From Microbacterium oleivorans NBRC 103075 (GTDB lineage: Bacteria > Actinomycetota > Actinomycetes > Actinomycetales > Microbacteriaceae): a stretch of DNA of 64,000 nucleotides. The stretch spans positions 1 to 64,000 of the forward strand of contig NZ_BCRG01000010.1 of the NCBI RefSeq assembly GCF_001552475.1, read 5' to 3'. The notes under the pieces are model-generated. The model had not been told where the DNA came from and made no database searches. It saw nothing but the letters and a program-made list of their open reading frames with translations. Each line of letters opens with the position of its first letter. Position 1 is the stretch's first letter. Shown here piece by piece: positions 1-9,882 of this stretch. The position numbers and the translations under genes are program-made.

Positions 1-918
1 CGCGAACGAGGTTCGACCTATCCCCGCGATGAGAGCGAGAAGGGCGCCGAGGGATCCCGCTGCGGCGCCGATCCGGACGAGTGGCGCGCCGGCATCCCAC
101 CCCGCGGCGAGCACGACGTCGACGAGGGGCGCGGGGGAGGCGGCGAGACCGTCGGGGCCGAGGGTGCGGAGCGCGACGACACCGATGACGGCATAGACGA
201 TGAGCGCTCCGGTGAAGGCGAGGATGATCGCGCGGGGGATGGTTCGCGCGGGGTCGCGCACCTCCTCTCCGAGCGTCGCGATGCGGGCATAGCCGGCGAA
301 GGCGAAGAACAGCAGCCCTGCCGCTTGGAGGATGCCGACAGGCCCCGCGCCGAGAACGCCGTCGCTCCACGTCGCGGTCCCGGCGCGGGGGGCGGCGAAT
401 CCCACGACGGCGACGACGGCGAGCACCACGAGGACGATGGCGATGAGGACACGGGCGAGCTGAGCCGTACGGGTGATGCCGAAGAGGTTGACGGCGCCGA
501 GGGCGAGGGCTGCCGCTGCGGCGAGCGGTCGCTCCCATCCGGCGGGAGCGACGTAGGCGGCGAAGGTGAGAGCCATCGCCGCGCAGCTCGCTGTCTTTCC
601 GATCACGAAGCCCCATCCCGCGAGGAATCCCCACCACGGGCCGAGCTCGGCGCGGCCGTAGGCATACACACCGCCGGATGTCGGATGAACCGCGGCGAGC
701 TGCGCCGTGGAGGTGGCATTGCCGAATGCCACGACGGCTGCGATCCCGAGCCCGAAGAGCAGGCCCGTCCCCGCGGCCTGCGCAGCGGGCGCGAAAGCCG
801 CGAAGACGCCGGCGCCGATCATCGCACCGAGACCGATCACGACGGCGTCGCCGAGGCCGAGTCGGCGGGCGAGGGTGGGGATGGACACGGCGAGAGCGTA
901 CCCAACTCGTCGAAACAC
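1..918 (-). CDS. APC family amino-acid permease (3' end cut by window edge)
   Basis: Cytoplasmic-membrane transporter, probably for an amino acid or related amine. The reading frame is open to base 1, so the C-terminal part lies outside the window. The visible part has the APC helix 1 signature GLGAMIGAGVFA followed by about eight hydrophobic segments, and a short helix-6-like stretch, LLFFAFAGYARIATLGEE, with the expected conserved Glu. I chose the GTG at 918 because a TATAAC -10 box (926-931, minus strand) lies 7 bases upstream, which fits a leaderless mRNA; GTG at 888 is the alternative and gives an N-terminus closer to the family norm. It is divergent from a GntR regulator whose likely operator lies in the shared promoter. 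The substrate cannot be told from the sequence. Confidence 0.85.
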   Translation of the reverse strand, partial: MFRRVGYALAVSIPTLARRLGLGDAVVIGLGAMIGAGVFAAFAPAAQAAGTGLLFGLGIAAVVAFGNATSTAQLAAVHPTSGGVYAYGRAELGPWWGFLAGWGFVIGKTASCAAMALTFAAYVAPAGWERPLAAAAALALGAVNLFGITRTAQLARVLIAIVLVVLAVVAVVGFAAPRAGTATWSDGVLGAGPVGILQAAGLLFFAFAGYARIATLGEEVRDPARTIPRAIILAFTGALIVYAVIGVVALRTLGPDGLAASPAPLVDVVLAAGWDAGAPLVRIGAAAGSLGALLALIAGIGRTSFA

Positions 919-925
919 TCCGATA

Positions 926-951
926 GTTATAGTTGCACTATAATTAGTGCA
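926..951. promoter_or_regulatory. Divergent promoter with palindromic operator for the GntR regulator
   Basis: TGCACTA-taat-TAGTGCA (934-951) is a perfect inverted repeat. It contains a TATAAT -10 box for the plus-strand regulator (939-944) and ends on the A of its ATG. On the minus strand the permease -10 box (TATAAC, 926-931) lies beside it. A dimeric GntR/YtrA protein bound here would block both promoters. The repeat and boxes are seen directly; the binding is inferred. Confidence 0.65.
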
Positions 952-1307
952 TGTTGATCCGCGTCGACCCTCAGAGCACGGTGCCCCTGTTCGCGCAGAT
1001 CGCCGACGCGCTGCGTACCGAGATCACTGGTGGTCGGCTTGTGGCCGGCGAGCGGATTCCGTCGGCGAGAGAAGTTGCCGAGGCGCTCCAGGTGAACCTC
1101 CACACCGTGCTCCACGCCTACCAGGACCTCCGTGATGAAGGCTTGATCGACCTCCGCCGCGGTCGTGGCGCCGTCGTCACCTCGACCGGTGCCGCTCTCG
1201 CCGGGCTGCAGGCGGAGATCACCGCCCTCGTCGACAAAGCACGATCCCTGGGCGTCTCGCCCGACACCCTGTCCGCTCTCGTCAAGGAGGCCGCTCGTGA
1301 TCACTGA
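951..1307 (+). CDS. GntR family regulator, YtrA subfamily
   Basis: A 118-residue DNA-binding repressor. Residues 1-75 form the GntR winged helix (PLFAQIADALRTEI, then PSAREVAEALQVNLHTVLHAYQ), and the C-terminal tail is short and helical, as in YtrA-type regulators that control adjacent transporter genes. The ATG is 6 bases after a TATAAT box, so translation is probably leaderless. It overlaps the downstream membrane protein by 11 bases, so the two are co-transcribed. The palindrome over its own start suggests autoregulation. The effector is unknown. Confidence 0.92.
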   Translation: MLIRVDPQSTVPLFAQIADALRTEITGGRLVAGERIPSAREVAEALQVNLHTVLHAYQDLRDEGLIDLRRGRGAVVTSTGAALAGLQAEITALVDKARSLGVSPDTLSALVKEAARDH

Positions 1308-2304
1308 CACCCCCGCCGTCGTCCGTCGCCAATTCACCCTCACCGCGCTCGTGCTCCCGGCGATCGTGTCGCTCGTGTCCTTGATCGTGCAGGGAATCCT
1401 CCTGCCGCAGCTCCCCGAGACCATCGCGACCCACTGGGCGTGGAACGGAACGCCCGACGGTGTCGGCCCCGCGTGGACGATGCTGCTCACGACTCTCCTC
1501 ATCGGCCTCGGCATCCCGGCAGCGATCTTCGCAATGGGCCGCAGCGGCCTCCGCCGCGGTGATCACGGTGCGGGGTACCGATCGCTCGGAGCCGTCGCAC
1601 TCTCGGTCGCCGTCCTCATCGGCGGGCTCGGCGTGGCGACCCTCGGCATCCAGCTCGGCCGGACGGACGCCGCGGCCACCCTGCCCCCGCTCCTTCTGCC
1701 GGGCGTGCTCGTCGCCGCGCTCGCCGCCGGCATCGTGGGGTGGATGCTGCAGCCGCACGTGCCGTGGCAGCCCACCGCGTCGAGCAGCTCCGCCGACGTC
1801 CCCGTGCGACCGGGGGAGCGCGTCGTCTGGCTTCAGGGCGTCTCCCTCGCTCGCGGCGGCATCGTCGTCTTGTCGATCGCCCTGATGATCGGCGTGGCCG
1901 TCGGCGTTCCCGTCGTCCTCCTCGCCGACCCGGCAGCCTCGTGGGTCTCGCTCGGCGTCGTTGTCCTGCTGGTGATGATCCTCGTGACGACTGTCCGCTT
2001 CCACATCCGGGTCGACCCCGACGGGCTGACCGCCGTGTCGGCCGTGGGGTGGCCGCGCATCCACGTCCCCATCGCGGACGTCGCCGCCGCAGAGGTCGTG
2101 GAGGTTTCGCCGATGGGGGAGTTCGGGGGATGGGGCATCCGCTGGTCCTCGCAGGGAAAAGGGCTCGTGCTCCGGACCGGCGAAGGCGTGCGCGTCCAAC
2201 GTCGCGACGGGCGCACGCTCACCGTGACGGTCGACGACGCGGCCACGGCCGCGGGACTCCTCAATGCCTACGCGTCGTTGACGCCCGGACCGCGGCGCGA
2301 TTGA
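1297..2304 (+). CDS. DUF1648-domain membrane protein
   Basis: A 335-residue integral membrane protein. It begins with a DUF1648-like segment: a first transmembrane helix, then LPQLPETIATHWAWNGTPDG, the typical motif of these proteins. Five or six hydrophobic helices follow, with a soluble beta-rich C-terminal region from about residue 225. The GTG at 1297 is chosen because AAGGAGG lies 6 bases upstream; the frame stays open further upstream but runs inside the regulator gene. YtrA-type regulators are often paired with DUF1648 proteins, so the pair is probably a unit. No biochemical function can be assigned. Confidence 0.85.
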   Translation: MITDTPAVVRRQFTLTALVLPAIVSLVSLIVQGILLPQLPETIATHWAWNGTPDGVGPAWTMLLTTLLIGLGIPAAIFAMGRSGLRRGDHGAGYRSLGAVALSVAVLIGGLGVATLGIQLGRTDAAATLPPLLLPGVLVAALAAGIVGWMLQPHVPWQPTASSSSADVPVRPGERVVWLQGVSLARGGIVVLSIALMIGVAVGVPVVLLADPAASWVSLGVVVLLVMILVTTVRFHIRVDPDGLTAVSAVGWPRIHVPIADVAAAEVVEVSPMGEFGGWGIRWSSQGKGLVLRTGEGVRVQRRDGRTLTVTVDDAATAAGLLNAYASLTPGPRRD

Positions 2305-2312
2305 GTGGCCGC

Positions 2313-4368
<2,056 letters not shown>

Positions 4369-4400
4369 CACAGCAAGAACGCGTCAGCACGGAGATCTAA

Positions 4401-4443
4401 CGAGAGGGGGAGCCATGGACAGACCATCGGCTCCCCCTTCTCG
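4401..4443 (+). terminator. Hairpin after eno that encloses the next start codon
   Basis: CGAGAGGGGGAGCC (4401-4414) pairs with GGCTCCCCCTTCTCG (4429-4443) with one bulged base. It may terminate eno transcription. It also contains the purine-rich ribosome binding site of the next gene, whose ATG (4415) is in the loop. It could therefore reduce translation of that gene. Confidence 0.5.
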
Positions 4444-4921
4444 TGTGTCCCGATCTCCTCGTCGCGACGGATCGGCTCCGCGGGCAGGCCGCCGTGTCGA
4501 CGTGCGCGACTGGGTCGGCGGCATCCGGATGTCGGGGTTCATGGCGATCATGCTCGGTCTCGTCATCCTCGCCGCACTCGTCCTCGTTCCGACGATCGGC
4601 ACCTACGTCGACCAGCGCCAGCAGATCGCGGCGTTGAAGCACGACGTGCAGGCGACAGAGGACGACATCTCGCAGCTCACGACCGAGCGCGAGCGGTGGC
4701 GGGATGAGGCGTACATCGTCGCCCAAGCACGCGAGCGCCTGTACTACCGCCGCCCCGGCGAAGTGGTCTACCTCGTCGCCGACGACCGCCCGTCGGACGC
4801 GATCGAGCCGCAGCAGCGCCCCGTCAGCGGGAGCGTCCAGGAGACGCACCGCGACTGGATGACGCAGTTCCTCCGCTCGGTGACCGAGGCGGGACTCGCC
4901 AAGACCGTCGCCCCGGGCTGA
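4415..4921 (+). CDS. Septum formation initiator family protein (FtsB/DivIC-like)
   Basis: A 168-residue bitopic membrane protein, probably part of the divisome FtsQ-FtsB-FtsL type complex. An Arg/Pro-rich cytoplasmic segment (1-38) is followed by one transmembrane helix (about 40-65, SGFMAIMLGLVILAALVLVP) and an extracytoplasmic coiled coil (DQRQQIAALKHDVQATEDDI, then TTERERWRDEAYI). The family motif QARERLYYRRPGEVVYLV ends the domain. The ATG at 4415 has a good purine-rich site, but both lie in a hairpin; GTG at 4445 is an alternative start. The position after eno matches other actinobacteria. Confidence 0.88.
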   Translation: MDRPSAPPSRVSRSPRRDGSAPRAGRRVDVRDWVGGIRMSGFMAIMLGLVILAALVLVPTIGTYVDQRQQIAALKHDVQATEDDISQLTTERERWRDEAYIVAQARERLYYRRPGEVVYLVADDRPSDAIEPQQRPVSGSVQETHRDWMTQFLRSVTEAGLAKTVAPG

Positions 4922-4948
4922 CGCCCAGCCCCCGCGCACATCGCCGGG

Positions 4949-4954
4949 TACCCT
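4949..4954 (+). promoter_or_regulatory. -10 box of a probable leaderless promoter for the DUF501 gene
   Basis: TACCCT lies 6 bases before the GTG at 4961, so transcription should start at or next to the start codon. There is no ribosome binding site. Confidence 0.45.
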
Positions 4955-4960
4955 TGAGCG

Positions 4961-5479
4961 GTGCCCCATCCGACACTCTCGCCCGCGTCAGCCGCCGATC
5001 ACGACACCATGCGCGAGCAGCTCGGTCGGCCCATGCGCGGCGTCGTCGGCATCGCGGCGCGTTGCGTCTGCGGGAACCCGACGGTCGTGGCGACCGAGCC
5101 GCGCCTGCCCGACGGCACCCCGTTCCCGACGTTCTACTATCTGACGCATCCCGGCGCGACAGCCGCCATGTCCGCCCTCGAAGCCACACAGGTCATGCGT
5201 GAGCTCAACGACGACCTGGCGGAGGATGAGGAGCTGGCCGCGTCCTACGGGGCCGCCCACGCTGCCTATCTCGCCGACCGCGACGTCCACGGCACCGTCC
5301 CGGAGATCGCGGGCGTCTCCGCGGGTGGGATGCCCACCCGCGTGAAATGCTTGCACGCTCTGGCCGCGCACTCGCTGGCGGCCGGACCAGGTGTCAACCC
5401 GATCGGCGACCTCGCTCTCGCACGCGGCACGTGGTCGCCGGATCGCTGCACGTGCGCGACACCCAGGACGACCGGATGA
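4961..5479 (+). CDS. DUF501 domain-containing protein
   Basis: A 172-residue cytosolic protein of unknown function. The family is conserved in actinobacteria downstream of eno and the FtsB-like gene (Rv1025 in M. tuberculosis). Visible family features are a CVCGNP motif near residue 31, FPTFYYLTHPGAT, a Glu/Asp-rich helix and TRVKCLHALAAHSLA near the end, followed by CTC. The Cys and His residues could bind metal, but this is inference. The GTG start is 6 bases after a TACCCT box. The stop overlaps the next ATG by four bases, so it is translationally coupled to the protease. Confidence 0.88.
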   Translation: MPHPTLSPASAADHDTMREQLGRPMRGVVGIAARCVCGNPTVVATEPRLPDGTPFPTFYYLTHPGATAAMSALEATQVMRELNDDLAEDEELAASYGAAHAAYLADRDVHGTVPEIAGVSAGGMPTRVKCLHALAAHSLAAGPGVNPIGDLALARGTWSPDRCTCATPRTTG

Positions 5480-6765
5480 GGGGTGTCCGCGTCGCTCTCG
5501 CCGCCGCGATCGTCTTCCTCACTGCGGCGCTGACCGCGGCCGCACCTGCCCCGACGCCCACTCCCACCCCGGACCCGGTCGACCCGGTGCGGAACATGGA
5601 GTACTGGCTGAAGGAATACGGCATCTCCGACGCCTGGAAGACGACGAAGGGGGCCGGCACGACCATCGCGGTGATCGACACCGGGATCGGGCGCGGTCCG
5701 AAAGAGCTCGACGGAGCTGTCGTGGGCGGTGCCGACTTCTCCGGAGTGGGCAAGGCCGACGGCAGAGCGCCCGTCGGCGACAGCGACCGCAACCACGGCA
5801 GCTGGGTCGCGTCGCTCGCCGCCGGACGCGGCACGGCCGCAGACAAGGGGATGATCGGCGTCGCGCCCGAGGCCGACCTGTTGTCGCTCTCCATCGGTTT
5901 CGGTGACAACGCGAGCGTTCCCTTCGTCGACCAGGTGGCCGAAGCGATCCGGTGGGCCGTCGACCACGGCGCCGACGTCATCAACCTGTCCTTCACGACG
6001 AACACGCTCGACTGGGACCCGTCGTGGGATGACGCCTTCCTCTACGCGTTCGACCACGACGTGGTCGTGGTCGTCGCCGCCGGCAACCGCGAAAGCGGCA
6101 CCGAGGAGGTCGGCGCTCCGGCGACGATCCCCGGTGTCCTCACCGTCGGCGGCGTCGATCGCGAGGGTCGCGCCAGCAACACGGCATCCACTCAAGGCAT
6201 CACGATCGGCATCTCCGCGCCCAGCGAGGAGCTGCTGGGTGTCTCCGCCAACGGCGATCTCGTCATCTGGGATGGGACGAGCGGCGCCGCTCCGATCGTG
6301 GCCGGTGTCGCGGCTCTGGTTCGCTCCGCCCACCCCGAGCTGAGCGCGGGCAATGTCATCAACCGGCTGATCAAGACGGCGACCCCTTCGGACCGCGTGA
6401 AGAAGGTGCCCAGCGCGCTGTACGGATACGGCCTCATCAACGCCGCCAAAGCGGTGACCGCTTCCGTCCCCGCGGTCTCCGCCAACCCTGCGGATGACCT
6501 CCGGGAGTGGATCCGGCTGTACCGGCGCGCCGAGTCCTCTCCCGCGCCGAGCGCCACACCGACGCCGTTCACCGTCGCGCCGCTGCCCGAGGCCGAACCT
6601 CCGAGCGGGGCTGTGTCGCCGCTCCTGCCGAGCAGCGAGACACTTCGCTACGGCACGGTGCCGCTGGTCGTTCTGAGTCTGGGGACTATACTTATAGTGC
6701 TCGGGGTCACCGCTGCTGCCCGGCGCATCCGATCGGCGCGCACCCCGCGACCGCCGAGCCGTTGA
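5476..6765 (+). CDS. Membrane-anchored subtilisin-like serine protease (S8, mycosin-like)
   Basis: A 429-residue exported protease. A signal peptide (1-24) is followed by a short Pro/Thr linker and the S8 domain. The catalytic triad is Asp68 (IAVIDTGIG), His107 (RNHGSWVASL) and Ser269 (DGTSGAAPIVAGVAAL), with oxyanion Asn204 (VVAAGNRES). A Pro/Ala-rich spacer leads to one transmembrane helix (about 395-415) and a short Arg-rich tail. This is the layout of mycosins, which in mycobacteria process type VII secretion substrates, but no other secretion gene lies in the window. In mycobacteria this slot after DUF501 is taken by ppx. Coupled to DUF501 by an ATGA overlap. Confidence 0.93.
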   Translation: MRGVRVALAAAIVFLTAALTAAAPAPTPTPTPDPVDPVRNMEYWLKEYGISDAWKTTKGAGTTIAVIDTGIGRGPKELDGAVVGGADFSGVGKADGRAPVGDSDRNHGSWVASLAAGRGTAADKGMIGVAPEADLLSLSIGFGDNASVPFVDQVAEAIRWAVDHGADVINLSFTTNTLDWDPSWDDAFLYAFDHDVVVVVAAGNRESGTEEVGAPATIPGVLTVGGVDREGRASNTASTQGITIGISAPSEELLGVSANGDLVIWDGTSGAAPIVAGVAALVRSAHPELSAGNVINRLIKTATPSDRVKKVPSALYGYGLINAAKAVTASVPAVSANPADDLREWIRLYRRAESSPAPSATPTPFTVAPLPEAEPPSGAVSPLLPSSETLRYGTVPLVVLSLGTILIVLGVTAAARRIRSARTPRPPSR

Positions 6766-6785
6766 ATCAAGGAGCTCTTCCGACC

Positions 6786-8192
6786 GTGACTACCACTGTG
6801 CCCAAGATCCTCGTCGTCGGAGGCGGCTACGCAGGTTTCTACACCGCGTGGAAGCTCGAGAAGCACCTGCGCAAGGGTGAGGCCGAGGTCACGATCGTCG
6901 ACCCGCTTCCCTACATGACGTACCAGCCCTTCCTCCCCGAGGTCGCAGCCGGGGAGATCGAAGCCCGCCACGTCGTGGTCGGTCTCCGTCGCCACCTCAA
7001 GCGCACCCGGGTCGTCATCGCCAAGATCACCGGGATCGACCACGCCACCAAGACGGCGACGATCACCCCCGAGGTCGGTGAGCCGTGGCAGGAGCAGTAC
7101 GACCAGATCGTCGTCACGGCCGGTGCCGTCTCCCGCACCTTCCCGATTCCGGGTATCGCGGAGAACGCGATCGGCCTGAAGACGATCGAAGAGGCCGTCG
7201 CGATCCGCGACCGCATTCTCACGAACTTCGACCGCGCCGCCAGCCTCCCGCCCGGCCCCGAGCGCGAGCGTCTGCTGACGGTCGTCGTCGTCGGCGGTGG
7301 CTTCGCCGGTATCGAGGTGCTCGCCGAGACCCGCGCGTTCGCGAGCGCCCTGCTCAAGAGCTACCCGAACCTCACTTTCGACGAGACGCACTTCCACCTC
7401 ATCGAGGCGATGGGCCGGATCATGCCCGAGGTGTCGCTGAAGACGAGCGAGTGGGTCCTCAAGGACCTCGCGAAGCGCGGCGCCTACGTGCACCTCGACA
7501 CGCAGGTGAAGGGGGCCGTCGACAGCAATGTCGAGCTGTCCACCGGTGTCGTCATTCCGACCGACCTGATCATCTGGACCGCCGGTGTCATGGCGAACCC
7601 GACCGTCGTCCGCGGCGGTGACCTCCCCGTGGAGGAGCGTGGTCGCATCCAGACTCGTGCCGACCTCCGTGTCGGAACCCCCGAGGACTTCGTCGAGGGC
7701 GCCTGGGCTGCCGGTGATGTCGCGGCCGTGCCCGATCTGACGGGTGGCGGCGTCGGCGGATTCTGCGTCCCCAACGCTCAGCACGCCGTCCGTCAGGGCA
7801 AGCTGCTGGCGAAGAACGTCGTCGCCGTGCTCCGAGGCGAGGACCCCAAGGAGTACTTCCACAAGAACCTCGGCGCCGTCGCAGGCCTGGGCCTCTACAA
7901 CGGCGTGTTCCAGTCCGGCAAGCTCGCCCTCAAGGGCTTCATCGCCTGGATCGCGCACCGCGGCTACCACGGGCTCGCCATGCCGACCTTCGAGCGCAAG
8001 TTCCGGGTCGTGGGCGACTGGTGGCAGAACTTCTGGCTCGGGCGCGACAACGTCTCGACGGAGACGCTGCAGAACCCGCGCCGGGTCTTCGAGGAGTTCG
8101 CCGCGCGCCCGCGTCCGGCCGCTCCCGAGACGCCGCCGATCGACCCGAAGTCCGTCGCTGCGGAGAAGACCGGCAAGGTCGCCGCGAGCTGA
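6786..8192 (+). CDS. ndh: NADH dehydrogenase, type II (NADH:quinone oxidoreductase)
   Basis: A 468-residue single-subunit flavoprotein on the inner face of the membrane that passes electrons from NADH to menaquinone without pumping protons. The first dinucleotide-binding motif KILVVGGGYAGFYTA binds FAD, and the second, VVVVGGGFAGIEVLAE at about residue 165, binds NADH. WAAGDVAAVPDLTGG is the FAD-contacting motif, followed by PNAQHAVRQG. A C-terminal amphipathic segment (about 385-440) fits membrane attachment. The GTG at 6786 is preceded by AAGGAG at 6769-6774. Confidence 0.95.
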   Translation: MTTTVPKILVVGGGYAGFYTAWKLEKHLRKGEAEVTIVDPLPYMTYQPFLPEVAAGEIEARHVVVGLRRHLKRTRVVIAKITGIDHATKTATITPEVGEPWQEQYDQIVVTAGAVSRTFPIPGIAENAIGLKTIEEAVAIRDRILTNFDRAASLPPGPERERLLTVVVVGGGFAGIEVLAETRAFASALLKSYPNLTFDETHFHLIEAMGRIMPEVSLKTSEWVLKDLAKRGAYVHLDTQVKGAVDSNVELSTGVVIPTDLIIWTAGVMANPTVVRGGDLPVEERGRIQTRADLRVGTPEDFVEGAWAAGDVAAVPDLTGGGVGGFCVPNAQHAVRQGKLLAKNVVAVLRGEDPKEYFHKNLGAVAGLGLYNGVFQSGKLALKGFIAWIAHRGYHGLAMPTFERKFRVVGDWWQNFWLGRDNVSTETLQNPRRVFEEFAARPRPAAPETPPIDPKSVAAEKTGKVAAS

Positions 8193-8206
8193 CCCGTCCT
8201 GTCGAC

Positions 8207-8242
8207 ACGACCCCCACCCGGCGCGAGCCGCGTGGGGGTCGT
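8207..8242 (+). terminator. Terminator hairpin after ndh
   Basis: ACGACCCCCAC (8207-8217) is perfectly complementary to GTGGGGGTCGT (8232-8242), with a 14-base loop. The T tract is weak, as is common in this GC range. It separates ndh from the tRNA. Confidence 0.7.
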
Positions 8243-8272
8243 TCGCGTGATCGCCGGATACCCTGGCCACAA

Positions 8273-8345
8273 GCCCCCATAGCCCAATGGCAGAGGCAGG
8301 CGACTTAAAATCGCTTCAGTCTGGGTTCGAGTCCCAGTGGGGGTA
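8273..8345 (+). tRNA. tRNA with anticodon UAA (tRNA-Leu by anticodon)
   Basis: The 73-base cloverleaf folds cleanly: acceptor GCCCCCA/TGGGGGT (8273-8279 with 8338-8344), discriminator A8345, a three-pair D stem, anticodon stem GGCGA/TCGCT around loop CTTAAAA, and T arm CTGGG-TTCGAGT-CCCAG. The anticodon TAA is at 8306-8308 and reads UUA. No CCA end is encoded. The variable region (8316-8320) has only five bases, whereas bacterial tRNA-Leu normally has a long class II variable arm. TTA codons are very rare here. Confidence 0.85.
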
Positions 8346-8350
8346 CGGCG

Positions 8351-9163
8351 TCAGGCGGCGAGGATGCTGGGCGGATCGGCGTCCCGCCACCGTTCGACCG
8401 TCTGTGTCATCCAGAACACGGCGAACGCCGTGAGTGCGACCGCCTCGCCGATCAGCACGCCGATGGTGTCCGGGTCGGCGATCACGGAGACGATGGCCAG
8501 GATCAGCGCGATCGTGATGACGACGGAGACCGCCGCGTAGATCCCCCGATAGACCGGACCCGGACGGGCGTCCCTGCTGAAGACGCTCACGAGCGGGATA
8601 GCGGCGAACATCACGAAGAAGCAGACGGTCGCGACGAGGTGCATGTTCACGCCCCCGGGGAAGGGGAACTGTCCGGCCACTCCCGGCGCGAAAGCCAGCA
8701 CGCCCAGCGCCGCGGCGGTGACGGTCGCGATCCCCCCGACGATCCCGACCCGACGCCAGGCGGTCTCGCCTCGGGACGCGAGCACCATGCTGAGCGCGAC
8801 GAGAGCCGCGACCATCACGATATACACCCCCACGCCGTTCCGGACGGTGGCGAGGACGTCCTCGGGGACGACCGGCCTCCCGCGGTATCCGGTGGGGACG
8901 ATCGCGATGAGTGGAGCGAACACGGCGGCGATGTCGAGCATGATTGATTCCGCATCGCGACCCGAGAGCGCGAGGAGCGCGACGGCAGCCGCGACGAGAC
9001 CGCCGACGAAGACGCCGCGAGCGGGGGAGTAGAAGTAGTCGCTGATCGATGGCAGGGGCACCCACCCGGCCTGGGCCAACTCGACGAGAACGGATGCCGC
9101 CAGGGCCACCACGATCCCGACGAGGGCGAGGCGGAGAGAACGATGCGTGCGCAGACCCGTCAC
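8351..9163 (-). CDS. Integral membrane protein of unknown function
   Basis: A 270-residue protein with about seven predicted transmembrane helices spread along its length. The segment DYFYSPARGVFVGGL after helix 1 resembles membrane proteins annotated as DUF998-like or Frag1-like, but I cannot place it firmly. There is no catalytic motif. The GTG at 9163 lies 7 bases after a TAGGGT box on the minus strand (9171-9176), pointing to a leaderless transcript. It converges on the tRNA, leaving only 5 bases between them. Confidence 0.75.
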   Translation of the reverse strand: MTGLRTHRSLRLALVGIVVALAASVLVELAQAGWVPLPSISDYFYSPARGVFVGGLVAAAVALLALSGRDAESIMLDIAAVFAPLIAIVPTGYRGRPVVPEDVLATVRNGVGVYIVMVAALVALSMVLASRGETAWRRVGIVGGIATVTAAALGVLAFAPGVAGQFPFPGGVNMHLVATVCFFVMFAAIPLVSVFSRDARPGPVYRGIYAAVSVVITIALILAIVSVIADPDTIGVLIGEAVALTAFAVFWMTQTVERWRDADPPSILAA

Positions 9164-9275
9164 ACGTGCGACCCTACAAGCCGGTCCCCGTGTGCAACGG
9201 CTGGGAACAGACGCGCGGTGTCCGCACGCGCGACGTCCACGTCGTTAGGATGAGGAGGCTATCGATCGGAGATCC

Positions 9276-9842
9276 ATGGAATACCTCATCCCGGTCCTCG
9301 TGGTCGTCGCCCTCATCGTCATCGTCGGCGTCTACCTCTGGGCCACGTACAACTCCCTCGTCGCCCTGGCTGTGCGGGTGGATGAGGCGTGGAGCGACAT
9401 CACGGTGCAGCTCAAGCGACGCGCTGACCTGTTGCCGAACCTCATCGAGACGGTCAAGGGCTACGCGGCCCACGAGAAGGCCGTGTTCGAGAACGTCACC
9501 CATGCACGTGCGGAGACGTTGACCGCGACGACCCCGGCAGATGCGGGCGTCGCCGAGGGGCACATGCAGCAGGCGTTGAAGTCGCTGTTCGCCGTCGCTG
9601 AGGCCTACCCCCAGCTGCAGGCGAGCCAGAACTTCCTCCAGCTGCAGCAGGCCGTCGTCGACACCGAGGACAAGATCCAGGCCTCCCGGCGCTTTTACAA
9701 CGGCGGCGTGCGGGAAGTGAACACCAAGATCAAGGTGTTCCCGAACAACCTCTTCGCCCGGCGCCTCGGGTTCGGCGAGCGGGAGTTCTTCGAGGTCGTG
9801 GACGGCGCAGCGATCGCCGAGCCGCCGCGGATCCAGTTCTGA
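9276..9842 (+). CDS. lemA: LemA family protein
   Basis: A 188-residue membrane-anchored protein. An N-terminal helix (3-23) is followed by YNSLVALAVRVDEAWSDI and QLKRRADLLPNLIETVKGYA, the diagnostic LemA motif, then long helices ending in FYNGGVREVNTKIKVFPNNLFA. LemA proteins are extracytoplasmic helical bundles of unsettled function, often near TPM-domain proteins or peptidases, which are absent here. GGAG lies before the ATG. A TAGGAT-like box lies about 25 bases upstream, so this mRNA has a short leader. Confidence 0.93.
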   Translation: MEYLIPVLVVVALIVIVGVYLWATYNSLVALAVRVDEAWSDITVQLKRRADLLPNLIETVKGYAAHEKAVFENVTHARAETLTATTPADAGVAEGHMQQALKSLFAVAEAYPQLQASQNFLQLQQAVVDTEDKIQASRRFYNGGVREVNTKIKVFPNNLFARRLGFGEREFFEVVDGAAIAEPPRIQF

Positions 9843-9870
9843 CGTCGCTGCCTCGGATAGCCGGGCGTCC

Positions 9871-9876
9871 TAGGAT
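9871..9876 (+). promoter_or_regulatory. -10 box of a probable leaderless promoter
   Basis: TAGGAT is 6 bases before the GTG (9883) of the AI-2E family gene, with no ribosome binding site between. Confidence 0.5.
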
Positions 9877-9882
9877 GGCCCA

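Noticed and set aside
6648..8270. 540-codon antisense frame over ndh
   Set aside because: Shadow of ndh; acidic low-complexity composition and no start signals.
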